Source of the DNA: an uncultured bacterium
Lineage (GTDB): Bacteria; Hydrogenedentota; Hydrogenedentia; Hydrogenedentales; CAILVY01
Assembly (NCBI GenBank): GCA_937951485.1
Contig: CALEDJ010000034.1
Coordinates: 115,243 to 179,242, forward strand
Reading direction: 5' to 3'
Length of the DNA stretch: 64,000 nucleotides
The translations under genes and the position numbers were made by a program. The notes beneath the pieces are model-generated. The model worked only from the letters and a program-made list of their open reading frames with translations, ran no database searches and had not been told where the DNA came from. Below, piece by piece: positions 62,628 to 64,000 of this stretch (positions within the stretch are counted from its first letter, which is position 1; every line of letters starts with the position of its first letter).

Positions 62628-64000
62628 ATGCATTGTCCCCGGCACCATGACGCATCGTCTTGTCCGCCTTTTCTGCGGGCAGTTTTGGCCTTGGCGCCAT
62701 TGGCATCGGTAATCCTTGCGGCTTGCTCGCCCCCGGAGAAAGCGGTTTCCGTGGAACGGCGCAACACCGTCATCATTGATTTGGAGAGCCGGGTCCTGAA
62801 TCCGGACCTTTGGAATCCCTTTGTGCCCGGCGCGCGTCAGGATCAGGGCTACCATCAGGCCATGATCGAGCCGCTGTTTATCCTGAATTACGAATCGGGC
62901 GAGATTGAGCCGTGGCTGGCCACGGAAATGACCTCGAATGAGACCTTGGATGTATGGACGCTCACTTTGCGACCGGGCATCGCCTGGAGCGATGGCATGC
63001 CATTCAGCGCCGACGACGTGGTGTTCACGGTCGAAATGCTGCTGGCGAACGCACCGTCGCTGATGTTCAGCGCCGCATTGGATCAGTGGGTGGATCGGGT
63101 CGAGAAGGTGGACGACCTCACGGTGCGGTTTCATCTGAAACAGCCCAATCCCCGTTTCAAACTGGACTACTGGTCGGTAAAAATCTACAACTCCGTCTAT
63201 ATCGTGCCCCGGCACATCTGGCATGACAAAGACCCGCTCACTTTCAAGAACTATGATCCGGCCAAAGGCTGGCCCATCTTCACCGGCCCTTACCGGCTCA
63301 AACAGTTCACGGAAACCGAGTTCGTGTATGTGCGGGACGACAACTGGTGGGGAGCAAAGACGGGCTGGAAACCGCTGCCAGAACCGGAGCGACTTATCTG
63401 GGTGTGGTATGGTCCCGAAGAGACCCGCACAGCGGCGGCGGCGGATGATGAACTGGACAGCCTCGCCGATATTTCACTGGGCGCGTTTCAGGCATTGGGT
63501 TATCGCAAGCCGAATGTATTTGTGTGGTACGACCATCCGCCCTATGCCTGGGTGGACCCCTGCGCGCGCACTCTCGAATTCAATCATACGCGGCCGCCCT
63601 GGGATGACAAGGAGATGCGCTGGGCGATCAATCACGCCATTGACCGCGACGTCATCGTGGCTGTCGCCTATGAAGGCACCACGTTGCCCGCCCGTCATTT
63701 CTTCCCCGCCTATGCGCCGTTGAACCGCCTCGTTGACCTGTTGGAGACAGAGGGGCTTTACGACGCCTATCCGGTGATGAAGTATGACCCGGAATTGTCG
63801 CGGCGGATATTCGAGTCGAAGGGGTATCGCCTGAACCGGCGCGGGTATTACGAGAAGGACGGCAGGACGTTGAGCCTGGCGATCACCACGCATGAGGCGT
63901 ATATCGAGAAGCAGCGTATCGCCCAGGTGCTCGTGGAGCAATTACAGGCCGTCGGCGTCAATGCCACCCACAGAAACGAGGCGGGCGGCACCTGGGCCGA
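62628..64000 (+). CDS. Peptide/nickel-type ABC solute-binding lipoprotein, partial
   Basis: The reading frame from the ATG at 62628 is open to the right edge (457 codons). A signal with a lipobox (ASVILAAC-S) puts the acyl-Cys near residue 33. Then come [45 protein letters not shown] and [15 protein letters not shown], the characteristic pattern of OppA/DppA (SBP_bac_5) proteins. It would bind peptides or another oligomer for an importer. The rest of the transporter should be beyond the edge. Confidence 0.85.
   Translation, partial: MHCPRHHDASSCPPFLRAVLALAPLASVILAACSPPEKAVSVERRNTVIIDLESRVLNPDLWNPFVPGARQDQGYHQAMIEPLFILNYESGEIEPWLATEMTSNETLDVWTLTLRPGIAWSDGMPFSADDVVFTVEMLLANAPSLMFSAALDQWVDRVEKVDDLTVRFHLKQPNPRFKLDYWSVKIYNSVYIVPRHIWHDKDPLTFKNYDPAKGWPIFTGPYRLKQFTETEFVYVRDDNWWGAKTGWKPLPEPERLIWVWYGPEETRTAAAADDELDSLADISLGAFQALGYRKPNVFVWYDHPPYAWVDPCARTLEFNHTRPPWDDKEMRWAINHAIDRDVIVAVAYEGTTLPARHFFPAYAPLNRLVDLLETEGLYDAYPVMKYDPELSRRIFESKGYRLNRRGYYEKDGRTLSLAITTHEAYIEKQRIAQVLVEQLQAVGVNATHRNEAGGTWA

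Overview
This window looks like a chromosomal segment from a GC-rich, diderm, PVC-like bacterium. Planctomycetota, Lentisphaerota or, as a best guess, Candidatus Hydrogenedentota would fit. The reasons are Tat-exported Gfo/Idh/MocA oxidoreductases, a Cys-type sulfatase, a DUF6807 protein, SUMF1 domains, and three very large diheme proteins related to the hydrazine-synthase alpha-subunit family, together with LolD-type and porin genes that imply an outer membrane. Taxonomy is inferred from gene content only.

The left half (about 1-30 kb) is mostly housekeeping. It holds an ABC permease/LolD pair and a PQQ-type propeller, an rRNA uracil methyltransferase, a LOG protein coupled to a fused membrane/spermidine-synthase-like protein, tRNA-Thr, an HTH-receiver regulator, a porin, EttA, a HAD phosphatase, PAP2, accD-folC, a zinc-ribbon protein, ilvH, and pth-rplY-prs-tRNA-Gln. 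After these come a Tat oxidoreductase, a phage-type DUF932 gene, an ECF sigma/anti-sigma pair with a long repeat-rich extracytoplasmic domain, and a SprT-like protease.

The right half (about 30-64 kb) is accessory and catabolic. A 1,321-residue protein (amidotransferase-like domain, HzsA-like diheme core, SUMF1) diverges from a sulfatase. A DUF1846 protein, a stand-alone GMP-synthase ATPase and a sialidase follow. Next is a co-directional run: DapA/NanA-like lyase, SSS symporter, Gfo/Idh, DUF6807, a beta-hydroxyacid-dehydrogenase-like protein, a DJ-1-like protein and an HzsA-like diheme protein. It looks like a pathway for importing and degrading sugar or sugar-acid derivatives, but the substrate is not visible. 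A second HzsA-SUMF1 protein with an aldo/keto reductase, a PIG-L/DUF1284 fusion, another Gfo/Idh and the start of a peptide-type solute-binding lipoprotein complete the window.

The intergenic space is filled with small non-coding elements bounded by terminal inverted repeats. I could separate five families: R1 (236-627 bp, three copies), R2 (199 bp, five full or partial copies), R3 (about 100 bp, three copies plus a half, with direct repeats at the flanks), R4 (154 bp, IS66-like ends, 8-bp duplication, inserted in frame inside a toxin-antitoxin nucleotidyltransferase) and R5 (102 bp, 28-base arms). Two MNT/HepT modules are decayed. No transposase gene is present, so these elements would need an enzyme encoded elsewhere.
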